Part shown: in pieces, positions 37,741 to 52,500 of the stretch
Numbering within the stretch: the first letter of the stretch is position 1
Layout: each line of letters opens with the position of its first letter
Assembly: GCA_023375675.1 (NCBI GenBank)
Contig: JALQBC010000028.1
Location: 186,001-250,000, forward strand
Direction: 5' to 3'
Source: Cytospora piceicola
Taxonomy: Eukaryota > Ascomycota > Sordariomycetes > Diaporthales > Cytosporaceae
DNA length: 64,000 nt
Program-made: the position numbers and the translations under genes
Notes under the pieces: generated by a model
What the model saw: only the letters and a program-made list of their open reading frames with translations
What the model was told of the DNA's origin: nothing
The model's database searches: none

Positions 37741-38809
37741 GCTTAACTACCTATATTATTTAAGTGTTTTATTAATCTTTATCTAGACTTTATTAGCCTT
37801 TAAACAGTACCTATTTAAGCTTAATACGCCTTATTATTTATACCTAACCGAAAGGTTTATAGGTTTCTTATATAGGTTTCGAAATATATAGGTATTAGTT
37901 AGTTATCTTTTATAATTATCCGTCGTATACTAAATAGTAAATATCTAGGCTAAGATAGAGTAAGCTTTAGTAAGTAACTTTTAATAACTACCTATAATAT
38001 TAAAATATACTAACCGTAAATCTAAGCCGGTTATAAAAGTATTTATAAGATATAGTTATTATTAAGTACAGACTGCTATAAGTAAGAGGGTATATCTAGA
38101 ATAAGTCTTATAGACAGATACTTTAGCTAGGATATACTTATTTAAGCCTGTTTATAAAAACAGGCAGGCGGTAGTTTAAAGGTTTATAAGTACTTTTCTA
38201 AAACATTTACTTAAAAGGTCGGGGCCTTATTTTTAAAATTATAAGTCTTTATTAGCTACTTTACTATAGATTAATATTTAAAAGATAAACGTTTATACTT
38301 AACTATCTGCTATAAGTATATTAAATATATTACTAATATATTTATTTTTATTCTCGTCCCTTTTAAATTCTTCGACCTAAGGCTAAAAGAATACTTCCTT
38401 TTTTTAAATATCGTAAGCCTATACTAGCTTGACCTTTATATTATAAATATAAAAGTATTATTATCGATAACTCCGTTATCTTTAAAGCCGGAAGAAGATA
38501 CGACCTTAATATCGAGTAACTAAATAGACTATAATAGTAAGTATAGACCGGGTAAGACGTTATACCTTTATATATACTAACCTGACTATAGTATAAAGGA
38601 TCTGCCTAAAGTAGCTTATTAGAAATAATATCCTTTTATTCGAATATACTTAGTTTTAAAGCGGTTCCGAGATAGTAATCGAGAAGGTAGCGGTTATCGA
38701 ATAGGTCGTTATATATAACGCCTATACGATAAAAAGCTAAACCGAGCTTTTAAAGGCCTTATTAAACTTAAAGGAGGTAATCTTAACTAGCTTAGTCTTT
38801 AAGGTATAT

Positions 38810-41060
38810 AGCTACTTAACTATAAACGATCTTTTAGGCTTTATAAACGTTACCTTTAATAAAGAGTAGATAGGCTAGCTAAAAGGCTAAAAGGGTTTTT
38901 ACTATTTCGGTACGATTACGATTAACGGCTAGGATACTATATAAAATATCTTACGTCTTTATATTTATAAGACTTTAAAAGAAATCGCGTAAGAGATTAA
39001 AAGATAGTATAGAAAGCTATATAAGTTTAAAAAGGCTTAGCCCGGCTTAAAAGATATTTTTAAGAATATTCGGTAGTAGTTTTATAATTAGCTCGGCGAT
39101 TACGATAAGTAGTAGTTACTCGGCGATCTCGGCGATTATAATAATAACTATAACTATTTAGCTGTTCGTTCTTACGTTATTTAAAACGCTAACCTTTTAA
39201 ACCGTATTAGGCGTCGACGTAATACGATCTCCTTTTATTAAAGCTAGATAACCGTAATTAAAGTACGTTATTTCTGTATTATATTTTAAATAAAAAGAGT
39301 AACTCTTTTTCTTAGTAGTCCGGATAATTTAAGCCTCGAGTACGATAGAAAAGGGCGTAAGATATAACAGAAGAGTAGTATAGTTATTTAATTTATATAA
39401 AGATTATACTCCGCGGCTAAAGGCTATATATATAAGGGTAGATTATTATTTTAATTTTAATATTAATTTTATCTCTTTCGAATATATATCTTTACTATTA
39501 GAACTATATTATTATCTCTGCTATTAGTTCGCCTTAAAAGAAGTACCTTATATCTTATATTTTTTACTTTATAACTGTAAAAAGTATTTATAACGTATAG
39601 TCGCCTCGGCTAATAAAATTTTATTACTACCTTATTTACTTTAAAAGTAGCTAAGCTACGTTTACGTTCTTAACGTTAGTTAAGACTTAAGTATAGAAAT
39701 ACGTAGATCGGAATAAGAAAGGTAGTAATATAACCGTATACGTATTTACCTGTTAGTATTATAGGTTTAAGACTTTAGCTTATAGTACTTACGCTTAAGG
39801 CGGTAGGGTCTTATAAATATTCTGCTGTATAGATTAATAAAGAAGCGTTTAAACTATATTCTTTAGGTATATAGTAAATATGTTTAGTATTTTCGGGAGT
39901 ATTTTAATACTTCTGTATTCGATAGAATATTTAAAAGTCGGTAAAAGAAAGTAATCTTATTTACTTAGACCTAGCTTTTAAGACTGTTTATAGCTTAATT
40001 ACTATCTTTTACGATACGACAGAACTTAACACGATATAACAGAACTTAATACGATACGATAGAACTTAATATAATATAAACTTTTTAACTATAATTTTAA
40101 GATAGCTTAAAAGAGAGGGAATCTTTTATTATTATCGGAATCTAACCTGCTTATTAAGACTAATAGTAGTTACTTTAAAGGCAGACTTTATAACTATAAT
40201 ATCCTCGACGACGATACCGATAATAAGCTCCCGAGATATAGTATTTTTATAGACTATAGCCTTTTCGATAACGGTATTATCGACGATCTTTTAGATTACC
40301 GCGTTCTCGATATTAATATCTTTAACTATAGTATTTAGACTATAAAAAGGCGGGCTTCGAAAGGCTAGCTTATTATACTTAGCTACCTGTTATATAAGCT
40401 ACTTAACGAAGTTATCGATATATCCGCTTTAAAAAGGTTCTTTAACCTACGATTAAAGAAGGAGTTTCCTTTTTCGGGTATTATATAGGCGAATAAAGCC
40501 TTTTACGAGTTCTATTTATAAAAGGTTAAATACTATACGCCGGTAAAGATAATAAGATATAAAAGGTCGGAAAGGTAGTTAAGTAGGTAAATAAATATAT
40601 AAAGGATATTTATAAACTAATATAATTATAATAGAAATAGTAAATCTTTACTAGTTAACCGAGTATAATATTATTTTTATCGCTTTTTATTAGTATTACG
40701 ATTAAAAGCTTAACTTACCGGTTTTTTAAAACGTTACGGCGATTACTAAAATTACGGTTTTCAACGCGAACAGCTTTTTAAGCTTAACGGAGCTATCCGA
40801 CATCCTTAAAGGTCTTTTAAACTTAAAAGAGATTATTTCGGTATAGTTACTTATATTTTATCTTAGCTTTACCTTTTAAAAGATTAATAAGCTATTATAC
40901 TTTATAGATACTACCTTTAATACTAAGTAAAAGGGATATTTATAAAACTATTTTAACTTTTACTATATCGGTATTATTACGTTTTTTAACGAAGATATCG
41001 GTATTAATACGTTTAGCTTTATTAGATCCGGCGTAAGTTATATCGAAAACTTACTTAACG
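38810..41060 (+). pseudogene. two related relic segments resembling a MULE-type transposase core
   Basis: At about 40,890-41,050 the plus strand reads YFIDTTFNTK, then NYFNFYYIGIITFFNEDI; at about 38,820-38,960 a related frame reads GFINVTFNKE, then GFYYFGTITING. Both are broken by TAA/TAG at likely former Gln codons. The IDTTFNT...GIIT spacing recalls the first catalytic Asp region of MULE transposases. That comparison is from memory and weak, and the other catalytic residues were not located. The two segments are about 2 kb apart in the same orientation, so they may be a duplicated gene or two copies of one element. Confidence 0.25.
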
Positions 41061-42329
41061 CCTCGGGTATTTAACTTTAGCTAAAACGTAAATATTATAA
41101 GTTACTTTTAGTTTATACCTATACTTTTTAGTTATATAACTTACCCGGCTATATTAAACGGCGAAAGGATAATATTTTTAAGAAAGTAACGACTATTTAT
41201 AAGGTATTTTTACTTTTATTTTTAAGTATTTTAAACTAAGACTAACTTATCTAATATATAGTTTTAACCGGGTAGCTTAAAAACGTTAAACGATAGGGTA
41301 AGGGCGTTAAAGGCGTAGTAATAAGATATAATCTTAAACGACAACCGGAATAACTATATAGGTAGTAAAGATATACTAGTGTTTAACCTTTTTTATATAT
41401 ATATCTATAAAAGAGTATAATAATAATTATAGATTTTAAGTTATATACTAGGCCGGCTGTTTTAATAGCCTATACGTATAAAGCATTTATACCTTTAATA
41501 AAGTAAGGTATAAAAGTATTAAAATATATAACTAAGTTAATAAAGGTAAATAGTAGTATATTTATTTACTTTATTATATAAATAATACTATAATAGCTTA
41601 TACGTATAAGGCTATTATATAAGGGGGAGAATAGCTATAAGGTAGTTAGTAGGTTGTTAACGGCTACTTTTTATAAGACTGCTTTACTTTAACAGCTAAT
41701 ACTATTACGATATACTTACTTTTTGTTAGTTCTTTAAAATTAATATAAAGATATTTTATAAATATAATATTTATAATTTCCCTTCTCCTTTTACCGCGCT
41801 ATCCCCTTCCTTTTCTTTACTACTACCTTATAAGTTATTAAAAAAAGCTTAAAGGTTAAGGCGTTAAGCTCGCTTATATTAATATAGAAATTACTTAAAA
41901 AGCTGTTTTTTAGGCGTACCTCGAGGTTACCGCTATATTTAGCTTTTTACCGGCTAATTTAAAGATCGAGTATTTAGCCGGGCTACTTATTAAAGAAAGT
42001 ACTTTAATATTAAACGTTATCGATAAAGGTAAAAGTAAAAAGAAAACGAAAGTTAAGTAAGAGTTTAAAATCGGTAATACCTTTAACCGCTAAAACTAAA
42101 ACGTTAAAGCTATATTAGCTTAAGCTACCGGCGTTATTACTTAGTTAGTATTTATACTCTCGAATATTTATAGACTTAAGTAATTAAAGACTGATTTTAT
42201 ATATAAGGTGTTTTACGATAGCTACGCCGCCGGTAACGGTATTTAAACGACTTATAGGCAGGCGTTTATTAAAAAGGGTTTTAAAAAGGATATATTCTAT
42301 AAAAAGTACTTATTTTACTTTTATAATAG

Positions 42330-42620
42330 TAAGGGGGCGTACTATAAGCGTATACCGCCTATAGCGGCTACGTTTTTTTAGCTTTCGATAAAAGACTACG
42401 TCGGGCGGTATATAGCTATAGCAGACGGTAAGTTTAAAAAAAAGAAGAAGACGTTAAAAAAGGCCGAGAGGAGACGTGTTACTGCTAGCGTTAGCGTTAC
42501 TATCGAGTTATTAAAGCTCCGGTTTTTTAAAGATATTTCGTAGAGAATAAGTAAGAGGAAAAGGGCGTTTATAGAAAAAGAAGGGGAGGATAATAAAGAA
42601 GAGGTTAATATAAATAAGAT
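42330..42620 (+). pseudogene. relic coding segment with Lys-rich tract, unknown family
   Basis: The plus strand is open for about 55 codons after a single TAG, reading LSIKDYVGRYIAIADGKFKK, a Lys run, KKAERRR, then TIELLKLRFFKDIS to a TAG that would be a former Gln or Trp codon. An acidic-basic stretch follows. It is the least damaged frame seen in this part of the block. No domain recognised. Confidence 0.45.
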
Positions 42621-43753
42621 AATATCGTTAATAAAAAACCTTTAAAGTTAAGAAAGTTAGGCTTAAAAACCTATAAGTTACTTATATAATTATACTATCT
42701 GTATTTAAGGTATTTATTAATATTAACAGAACAGACTTTTTAATTTCGGTAATACTTATAGAATATTATTCTTAACTATAGATTAGCCGCGCGGTATAGG
42801 TTTTCGAACTTTTTTTTAAACTAATAATAATCGGCTTTATCTACTTAATAGTTTCCTTTTATTAAATAAACTTAGTGTACGGTAACGGTTATTACAATTA
42901 TAATATATTATATCGGATAATTAAGCTTTTAATCGAAGCGCTAAAAAGAATATACTATACTTATAATACGTTTTATTAAAACTTTATAGTACCGACGGCG
43001 GCTTTTAAAATAAATATTATTATAACCGTATTAGTAAGCCTTTACGGTAGATCGACTAGCGGCCTTACTTTTTTAACACAAGATAGGCTTAAAAAATAAG
43101 GCTAAAACATATTTTTAATACTATAAAAAGAAGATAACTTACCCGGCTATAGATTTAAACGACTAATACGTAAAGGTATAGCTCGACGCCGACCGCTTAA
43201 GCTTAGTAGTAGACTTAATAAACTGTTAAGAGAAGGCGTACGATCTATATTAATAGCTACGAAAAGCCGTAGCTACGGTTTTTAAGATTTAGTAAAACTA
43301 ACGCGACTTAATCGCTACGACTACTAGGCGGCTAATAGTAAACGCGAACCTTTTCGAAGGGCTTTTTATATATTAAATAATAACTTTTAGCTTCCTTTCT
43401 TATACTTTAATTATAAAAGACTTATAGTAGTATTAAGGGAAATTCGTAAGTAATCTTACCGACTATGTTATCTACCTTTTTCCGAGTAACCTAAAGTTTA
43501 TATAGTATAACGTTTAATATAAGGCCGAACTGTTATTAAAAGAGTTCTATAAGTATAAGACTTTCGACGATATATTAGTAGCTATAGCCGCCTTTTTATT
43601 ATAAGCTATATAAAAGGTTAGAAACTTTTACGTAGTGTTTATAGTAAATAGTAATCGGTATCGAAAGTTAAACCGCGTTAATAGATCTCGTAGGTAGTAA
43701 TACGACGAAACGATAAGTAGGTAGAATAAGAATAGTAGAGAGAAGATAAAGGA

Positions 43754-43855
43754 GAGAGATTAGAGTTTATATAAGTAAGACGGAGAGATTAAGGTCTATA
43801 TAAGTAAGCCGGAGAGATTAAGGTCTATATAAGTAAGCTCGAGAGATTAAAAGGT
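43754..43855. repeat. 29-bp tandem repeat, about 3.4 copies
   Basis: Units begin GAGAGATTAAGGTCTATATA at 43,754, 43,783, 43,812 and 43,841 (last one partial). The spacing is exactly 29 bases, so it is not a coding repeat. The copies differ by only a few bases. Confidence 0.9.
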
Positions 43856-46214
43856 ATTATTAGCGGGAATAAAGGTCGACGGAGGTAGACCTTTATACTA
43901 TATACTTTATTTTAACTTAATAGATATTTAGTAACGGCTAGAATAATTAGTTTACTATAGTTTATTTACTCTACCTTATATTACTAAACTCTGCTATTAT
44001 ATATAACTTACGGCTTCTACTTATAAGCTAAGGTAATTATTTAGATATAAAGAAGAACCCGGTTTATAAAATCTTATTTCTGTCGTTTAAATTATTTCTA
44101 TTATTTTATACGAAGTTAGTATTAGCTTATAAAGCTAAAAAGAGGCGATATACTAGCGTTATCTTAGCGGCGGCTTTTACGAGGACGTAGAAAAACTTAC
44201 TAATTAACTCGACCGCTTCGACTATACGCTTTTAGTCGGAAGTATCGAAATTAGCTAATACTACCCTTTTAGTCGTTTTACTAGCTTTAATATAGGTAGC
44301 GGCTTAGCCTTTTAATATCTTGCTTTTATCCCGACCGGTCTTTATATTTAAGCCTTTAGTTTTATTATCGAGAAAGAGTAAGGTGTTTTCCGGCTGTTTT
44401 ATATTAGTAAAGAAGTATTATTTTAAAGGGGGGCGGAAGACTTATTAAAGCTTAACAGGTATTAGTAAGTAACTCGATCGGAAAACTTATACCGGTATTA
44501 ACGTTAAAAAAGCCCGGCTATAAAGACTATTTATTAAAAGTATAAAGGCTGTTAAAGATAATCGTCGGCCTTTTACTTATAATCCTTTCGAAGATATTAG
44601 CCGGCCTTTTTCTTATAGTGTTTCCGAAGACGTTAATCGAGTTACCGTTTATAGTATTTCCGATAATATTAGTCGAAAGGCTGTTTATAGTCCTTTTAAA
44701 TAGGTTAGTCGACTTATTATTAAAGCTCGGGATAGTCGTATTAAACTTATCTGTAAAGCGCGACTTAATTACGTTTACAGTAATATATACAATAGTAAAG
44801 AGTATATCTTTCTTTTCTTTATCGGTAAATTTAACCTTAAAACGCCTTTAAGCGTTTTAGATTATACTATTCTTTTAAAGGAAAATAGTAAGTCGGATAA
44901 GGTAAAAAACTATTTCGTAAAAGGTCTGTAGTACGTTTAAGTCGTATATAGCGCAGAAGGCTATATAGTTATAACGGTTATAAGTAAGGTTATTAATAAT
45001 AAGTAAGAGGCTATAAGCCCTGTTCTTTTCTTTTATATTATAAAGGGAGTCGGCTTAATAGTTACGGTAGTATTTTAACAAGGTTAAAGCAGTAAGGCTT
45101 ATAAAGGACAGATATAAGTAATAACGTTAAAGAATAAAGGTCTTAAAAAAGTTATTAAATTATAGAGCTAAAGGTAAAAAAATAATAAAATTATATTTTA
45201 TATATCGTTTTTAATATATAGGCTATTACTTTTATAAAGGCTAGGATCGCTATCTATAATCGTTTTTACGTCGTATATATTCCGTTATATATTAAGATAT
45301 AGTTTAAAAATAATATCTTTTAAAGTTAAATATCTTTCCGAGAAAGTAAAGTACCCGAATAAAATTTTACCGAACGAAAAATAATCGGTTTCGAGAAATA
45401 TAGGTAAAAGTATATATTATATAGCGTATAATCTTAGCTACTTAATAAGCGGATACTTAGATAAGCGGTATAAACGTCTTAATAATATATATATTTAAGC
45501 CGAACGAAAACTATAATTAAAAAGGCTTATTACAGCTTTAATAATACTGTTTATTATACTTAACGATAGTATATCCTATTACTACTTAACGACTATAATT
45601 AAAACTAATTATTAATACCTATATACCTTTTATTATAATAGTATAGCCTAATAGTATAGAATAAAACTATTCGGTATTATAATTTAAAATATATACTACT
45701 ACCTTATATATCCTTCGTTAATATTTGCTATTATAGCCTAAAGCCTTTATTATTACAGATACGATTTTCTTCGATATTTAAAAAGGTTAAACCGGAAAAA
45801 TAAAATATAAAATATATATTTATATATAAAACTATTATCCGGCAAGTTTTTAGTATTTAACAAGTTTAGGCTAAAATAAACTAACTAAAGAGATTAGTTA
45901 AACATCGAATAAACTACGTTATTAAATAAATAGATAATAAAGTAACTTACCGAAAGGCTTAAGGCTAAAGGTATTAGATAAATCTATTAAAACTAGTTTA
46001 TATTAACTCGAGGTATAGCGTTAAGCCTTAAGTATTAGTATATTAATAACAGATATTACGGATTACTATAACGATAAAGCGAATAATAATATAAACTAAA
46101 CATTTTATTATAGTTTTAACTATACTTCGAATAAAGGGTTAAGGTAACGATTTATTATAGGATTTATTCCGAATAAAAAGGTTAAAGGAGTAACTACTTT
46201 TAAATAATATAATT

Positions 46215-46505
46215 ATATAGAACATGTCTTTTTAGTCTTTAAGGTTAGCCGCTTAAAGACTAAATCTTAATATATTTAAGTAGTTATTAAGTTTATAATA
46301 TAAACCGGCGTAAAGATTTCGAGGCTATAAGATATTATAAGACGTGCTTTGAATTAAAACGTTAAATTAAATAGTTTCGAACGGTACGTTTACAGAATAT
46401 ATTAGGTTTAGTATTTAAGGTTAGTTACCTAAAGACTAAAACCGATAAGTTTTAATAGTTATTAAGTATAATATAGAACAGCGTAAAGATTTCAGGCTAA
46501 GACCT
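46215..46505. repeat. duplicated hairpin-containing segment, 176-bp spacing
   Basis: Two related segments of about 90 bases start near 46,230 and 46,406. Each contains a dyad (first copy AGTCTTTAAG at 46,234-46,243 pairing with CTTAAAGACT at 46,252-46,261) followed by TAGTTATTAAG and CGTAAAGATTTC. The second dyad is imperfect through point changes. It could be a small duplicated element or a spacer repeat. Confidence 0.6.
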
Positions 46506-49500
46506 ATAAGAAGAACAGGTATATATATAAAATAAATAAAAGGTAAAAGGTATCTATAAGTATTTAATACTAAAGTGTTAAGCTAGCTACTTATATACTT
46601 TATTATCAGGCGATTATAATACGGTTAAAGCGATCGGGAGCGTATAATTAGTATATACTTAAGTATAACTACTTTTATTAGTAGCTACCTGTAGGTATTT
46701 TTATATTAGTCTATAGTAAAAACTTAAATAGAAAATAAACGAAAGTTATAATATTACTATAAGTAAGTAAAAAAGTACGTTAAAAACTTAAAGGTCGATA
46801 GAATATATAAATGTCTGCTTATCGTATAGCTTATCTACTTCTGTAATCTTATTACTTTTAACGCCTTCTGTTTTACTTAAGCTTTTTATTTCTGCTATAA
46901 ACCGATACCGAACTATTTACTTTAACCTCGCTAGCTTATTGATAATATCGGCTATAAACTCTTTTTACGACTTCGAGGATAGTTTACAGTATTAGATTAA
47001 GCCTTTATACTTTAAAACCGAGGTATTCTATATTCTTTTATATTATAAGATATTATAAAAAGATAAAGACTATACTACCCTATCGAATAATAAGATAAAA
47101 TTAGTTGTTAGTAACGCTTTCGACTAGTATAGTATTAAGCTTAATAACCTTTTCCGGCGAAAGCTAATGAGTAGCAGAGACGATATCTGTAAGTTTTATT
47201 ATACGTATATTACTAACGGTATAACGAGTACGGGCTTAAACTATATTACCGGTCTTTTTACTTTATAAGTCGGTATCGTTAATAACTTAGTTTTTATCTA
47301 TCTATTTAAAAAGTAGGCTAAAGACTATTAGCAGATAGTTTATATACTTTTACATTATATAGACTATAAAGAGTTACTAAGCCTTTCGGATATTATAAAT
47401 ATACTTAACTATAATTTAGAAGTTATTTTTTAACGTTAAGTAAAGGATATACTTTATACTTTTAAGGCTTTTACTTTCGGCCAGGCTATTATATAGAAGT
47501 TAGAATATAAAGACGGTACGTATAGGTTAGCCGGCAGAGCTTAAAAGAATACCGAAGAGGATAAGAAGGTCGAAGATCTCGAAAAGGCTATAGTTAAGGT
47601 CGGACCGTATAAGTAAGGCTGTTTTAAAGTATTTATTTATCTTCTCTTTCTTTATACTTTATATTAACTAGATTATTTAGTTTACGTTACCGAGCCTTTA
47701 TTTAAGCTAAAGGGAAAAAGATAGGTAAAAGGAGCCCTTTTCTGTTTAGCTATATAATGTTTTTAATTATAGCTTATTTTCTTAAAATATCTACGTTTAT
47801 TAGCTAAAAACCGAAACTAAAAAGCTGTTTATAACTAACGTATTATTTTTAGCTCGACGTATTAATATATTTAATATATCGTGTTTTATATACCGGAAAC
47901 GGCGGAAAAGGTATATATCTCGCGATATAAAGGACTTAAGGATTAAAGTTAAGTTTATAAATAAAGTATTCTTATATATTATCGCTCGCTTTTCTATAAA
48001 ACAGTTATATTTATTAGCTTAAAACCGAAATAAAAGAGTTTATTTATTACTATTATATTATTTTTAAACTAACTTACTAGTATAGTTATACCTCGGAAAC
48101 GATAAATAGAATATATCTTTTTATACGATAAAGTCGTTAAAAATTAAAGGTAAGATTAAAAGTAACTTATTAAGCTTTAATATTTAAAAATATTTTCTTA
48201 CTTAGCTTTATATTATAGCTTCGGATATATCGAAAGGCGCCGGAAGGTAAATAAAACCGGCGGTAATAGCCTCGAAAGTCTGCTTATAAAAGGTTAATAT
48301 ACTTAATAGTAGTATATATAGTATAGTATTATAGGCGGTAACACTCGGAGCGTTATATATTACTATTATAAGACACGGCTTAATAGTACTGTCTGTAAAA
48401 GGCTATTCTTATAGTTGTAAAACCTATACTGCTATATATATATATACTATTAAAAGGAAACTTATAGTAGCGTTATAAGCTATACTTTTATCGTTATTAA
48501 CTTAGTAGTACCTTATCTTCGTATCTGTTCTGTTTAAGTACTACCGGTTAAAAAAGAGTATTTATACCTTTAAAGCGATAAGATATACCGGCAAATCCCG
48601 GTCGGTATTTTACTTAACCTTATAGCTTAAATAAGCCCTTTACCAAAGCGTAATATAAAGTTTAAAACTTATACTTTAAAGAAACGTTAAAACTGCTATT
48701 TTAATTACTTCAAGGTTATATCTGTTTACGATATTAAAAAGTTAAATAAGATTTCGGAATAATAAAAGGAGGTCGTATAACTTATATATAAGGCGAAGTA
48801 TAAGCTATACCGGCATATTATATAGCTAATAAACTTATAAGACGTAACAGGTAAGTACGCTAATACTTATATCTTTTTAACCTTTAAATAAAAAGCGGTA
48901 CTACCGGACGTTTTAATATAGAAATTTAATTTAGTAACGTATCCGAAGCTAATCACGTTATATATAGTAAGTTTAGATATCGTTTATCGTACCGGTATAC
49001 TATTTTAAACTAATAATAATAAGTTTTATAAAAAAAAGGATTATATTACCTTACTGTTTAAAGCGTAAGCTTAGTTTTCGGTTTAGTTATATAGCGGTAT
49101 TTAGCTTAATAACCTTATTAAGTATAGGCTGTTTATTAAGTATAACGGTAGTTATATATATTATAACTTATTTTATATTAACTTTTACTATATTACTTAA
49201 AAGCTATATTATAAAAACTAAAGCTAGATAAGATATTATAACTACGTTTTCTTTTTACGCCGGAGTAAACTGTTTATACTATAGGTATATTTTAAGTATA
49301 AACCGCTTTATTTTCTATAAGTAAGCTAGGCTAAAACTTTTTTCCGACGTAAAGTAGGTATATACTAATATATATAGTAGTATACGGTATTAACGACCTT
49401 CGAACGTATTCTGTTTTAGATTTAAGTATTAAAAAAGGCTAAAGGGATTATAGATAGCCCGGTAACGCCGCAGCTATAATAATATATATTCTTTTTTTTC

Positions 49501-52500
49501 GAGTATAGGCTACTAGTTTTATTTAACGCTATCGTTACTATAGATCTTAGTTAGTTTTATAACCCGATAAGAATTTAAAAGAGACTTAACTAGCTATAGC
49601 TAATCTGCTTTTTTTATACTAAGATTAAATCGTTTACTAAGGTTATTACTTATTAAGGTTACCTTTTTTTTTACTATTACAATATATTAAAGGCGAGCCG
49701 GCTTACCGAGGTTTAAGCCTCGGCGGTAATATAGAAGTAATACCTAAAAACGTCGTTAAAACTGTTATCGAGTAATCCGATAGCAAAGAAAGTATAATAA
49801 GTATTAAGCTTAGGTTTTAAGTAGTATTATATTAAAAACTAGGATTTAAGAAGGTAAGTATAAATATTAGGTATAAGATACCTTTTCGATAGTTTAAAAA
49901 GGATTTTAGAATAAATAGTTTTTAAACTTTTTATTTTATTTAATTAGTTTTATCGAGCTTTAAAGTATATCTGTTTATAACTTAATAAGTTAAGTAAAGC
50001 TAATACTTAAAACCGAGTATATATAAACGTTATACTATCCGGAAATATATAGTTTATATTTTAATATAAAGTATAAGAAAATAATTATTTAAGACTTATA
50101 TATATAGTCTTTTAACTATAAAGTATAATAAGTAGTACTACTAATAGCCTGTAAAGATACTAATTCTAGTATCCTTTAACTTTAACTTTAATATTAACTA
50201 TAACGTTAACTGCGAGATTAGCTTTAAATGTTATAATAATTACTTTCTATCTTTTACTTACTTAATTTAGTAGTAATATTTACTATTATATATCTCGCCC
50301 GGTAGGTATAATAACGCTATATAGCCTATATAAAGTAGTTAAGTAACTTTCAGGGCTAGTATATAGGCGGTAGTCTTTATAGTAGATATAGCCGTTATCT
50401 ACTTAACTTTATAATACCCTTTACTTATAAAGAAAAATCGTAAAAGGTATACGATAGCCTTATTATATAACTTAAAATAAAAGTAATTAAATAAATTAGT
50501 CTAATTACTATAAAATAACTACTATACCTATTAAATTTAGGTAAGAAACACGGATTCCGGTAGTATTTTAACTTAATCGGACTAAATTATAAATTTAAAA
50601 GTGTATAGCTTAGGTATACTAAGGGCTGTTTTTAGCTTAAATATAAGATTTATTAGGTTAAATCGATTTAAATTAATCTAATTTAGTTTAATACCTCGAC
50701 TATTTCCTTTTTAAGTAGACTTTTAATATAATATAGAAACGCGATAGATTTACTTACTATATCTTTAATAATTAACTAATAAACAGAATATATAATAAAT
50801 ATACTCGGACTATAGCTATAACGGTATTAGAATTCGTAAGTAAGGTAAATTAGGTAAGAATAGTATATTATATATAATAGACTTTAATACTTTATTACTT
50901 TACCGTAACTATTAGTTTAATATTACGTTTCTATTACGTTACTATAATAGGCCTTACGTTTAACAGGTTTATTATAATCAGCGTTATCGGATTTTTCGCC
51001 GTTATTATTAAAGATTGTTATACTAAAACGCTTTATCTTATTAACTACTTAATCTATCGTCTTATTTACCCGGTTTATATTTTTAATAATATTCGAAAGG
51101 ACGTTAACTTAGTTTAACACGGTCTGTCGAACGTTTATAGTATATATTTTTATTATAAAGGCCTGCTTATTAATATCTGTTATACTTTAAAAGAAGACCT
51201 ATATAGCTTTATTTTAGCTACTTTCCTCGTTTATTAAGATAGCGGTAATATCGGGGTACTTAGTATCGATAACCTCGATAAAGTCGAGTAGTAAGTTTTA
51301 AGCCTACGACGGGTTCTCTTAAACTAAAGATATTAAGGTTTTAAGGTTTTTATTACGCCTACGGGGTCTTTAAGGCTGTATAAAGCTTTTTCGTATAGCC
51401 GCCCTTTAGTTTAAGATAATAAGGACAAAGCGGCTACGGCCGAGGTTTAAGCTGAGGTTCGAAGTAAAGTTAATAAAAGGTATATTTATTACATTTAAAA
51501 CCTATTAAGATATATCTATATCTATATACCTTTAATATATCGGCTACTTTAAAAAAGGAGTCGATAGTTTATAAAGCTTATTTAATACCGGTAAAAAGCT
51601 TTAGCTACTAATAGGCTTTAAGGCTAACGTTTTTAAGACAGTTAAAAATATATCGAGTATAACTGTTACCCGGCAGGTAGGATTAGGGTTAGTAATATCG
51701 AATATACTATCGGGCTTTTACTATAAAAAAAGGAAGATATTAAAAGAGGAATAGTTTTTCTTAAAGGCTTAAGTAAGTAACGTTAAGGCGGACGTCGTTA
51801 TAAAAAAGGCTACCGGCTATAGTCGTTTAATAACTTTACAGATAATACTTTTAAGAATTTATACTTTTATAGCCTTTATATTTACCTATAAGCTATACTT
51901 ATCTTTTATAAGCGTTTATATAAGCTTAAAGTTTAAGTCCGAAGCTTTTCCTACTTTTTTATATACTAACTAAAAGAGCTTTTATAATATACTTATATCG
52001 TATATAACGGCGTATAATAACAGTTTTTTTTTAGTTTATTTTCTTAAGTCGGCGTCGAGCTCCGGGAGTATACGTTTTTTATAATATAATATAAAGTCGG
52101 GGGTGTTTTAGTAGTTAACGTAAGCTTTAGTTAAAGGTTCGATATAGCTTTATAAAGAGAATATATTAAAAGGTAAGTATTAAAAAGAAGGTTAATATAA
52201 AAAACGATAAAGTATAGTTAAAGGTAACTAACTTAAATTAACAAACGACTTTTAATAGCTATAATTTAAGTTAAGCTTCCGGCCTTATATAGTTAGGTTT
52301 TCGAATAGCGTATATTTAATTTACAACTAAAGATAGAAAGGTAAGAATATATAATTAAAAACAGAGTATAGTAAGGTATAAATTAAATCTTAGTAATAGT
52401 AAGGTCTAACTTTAGAATTATAGCTAAAACTAATAAAAAGATAAAATAAAAGTAAAATAATTTATTTAAAGTTTAAAGTATTATATCTTTTAACGTTTAT

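Noticed and set aside
41600..41780. Polypurine tract (AAGGGGGAGA) followed by a possible LTR start
   Set aside because: A single purine run at 41,619-41,630 without a matching second LTR or recognisable reverse transcriptase is too weak to call a retrotransposon.
44618..44851. 77-codon hydrophobic open frame in the RIP block
   Set aside because: Leu/Ile/Val-rich translation arises easily from T-rich DNA; no homology-like features and surrounded by relic DNA.
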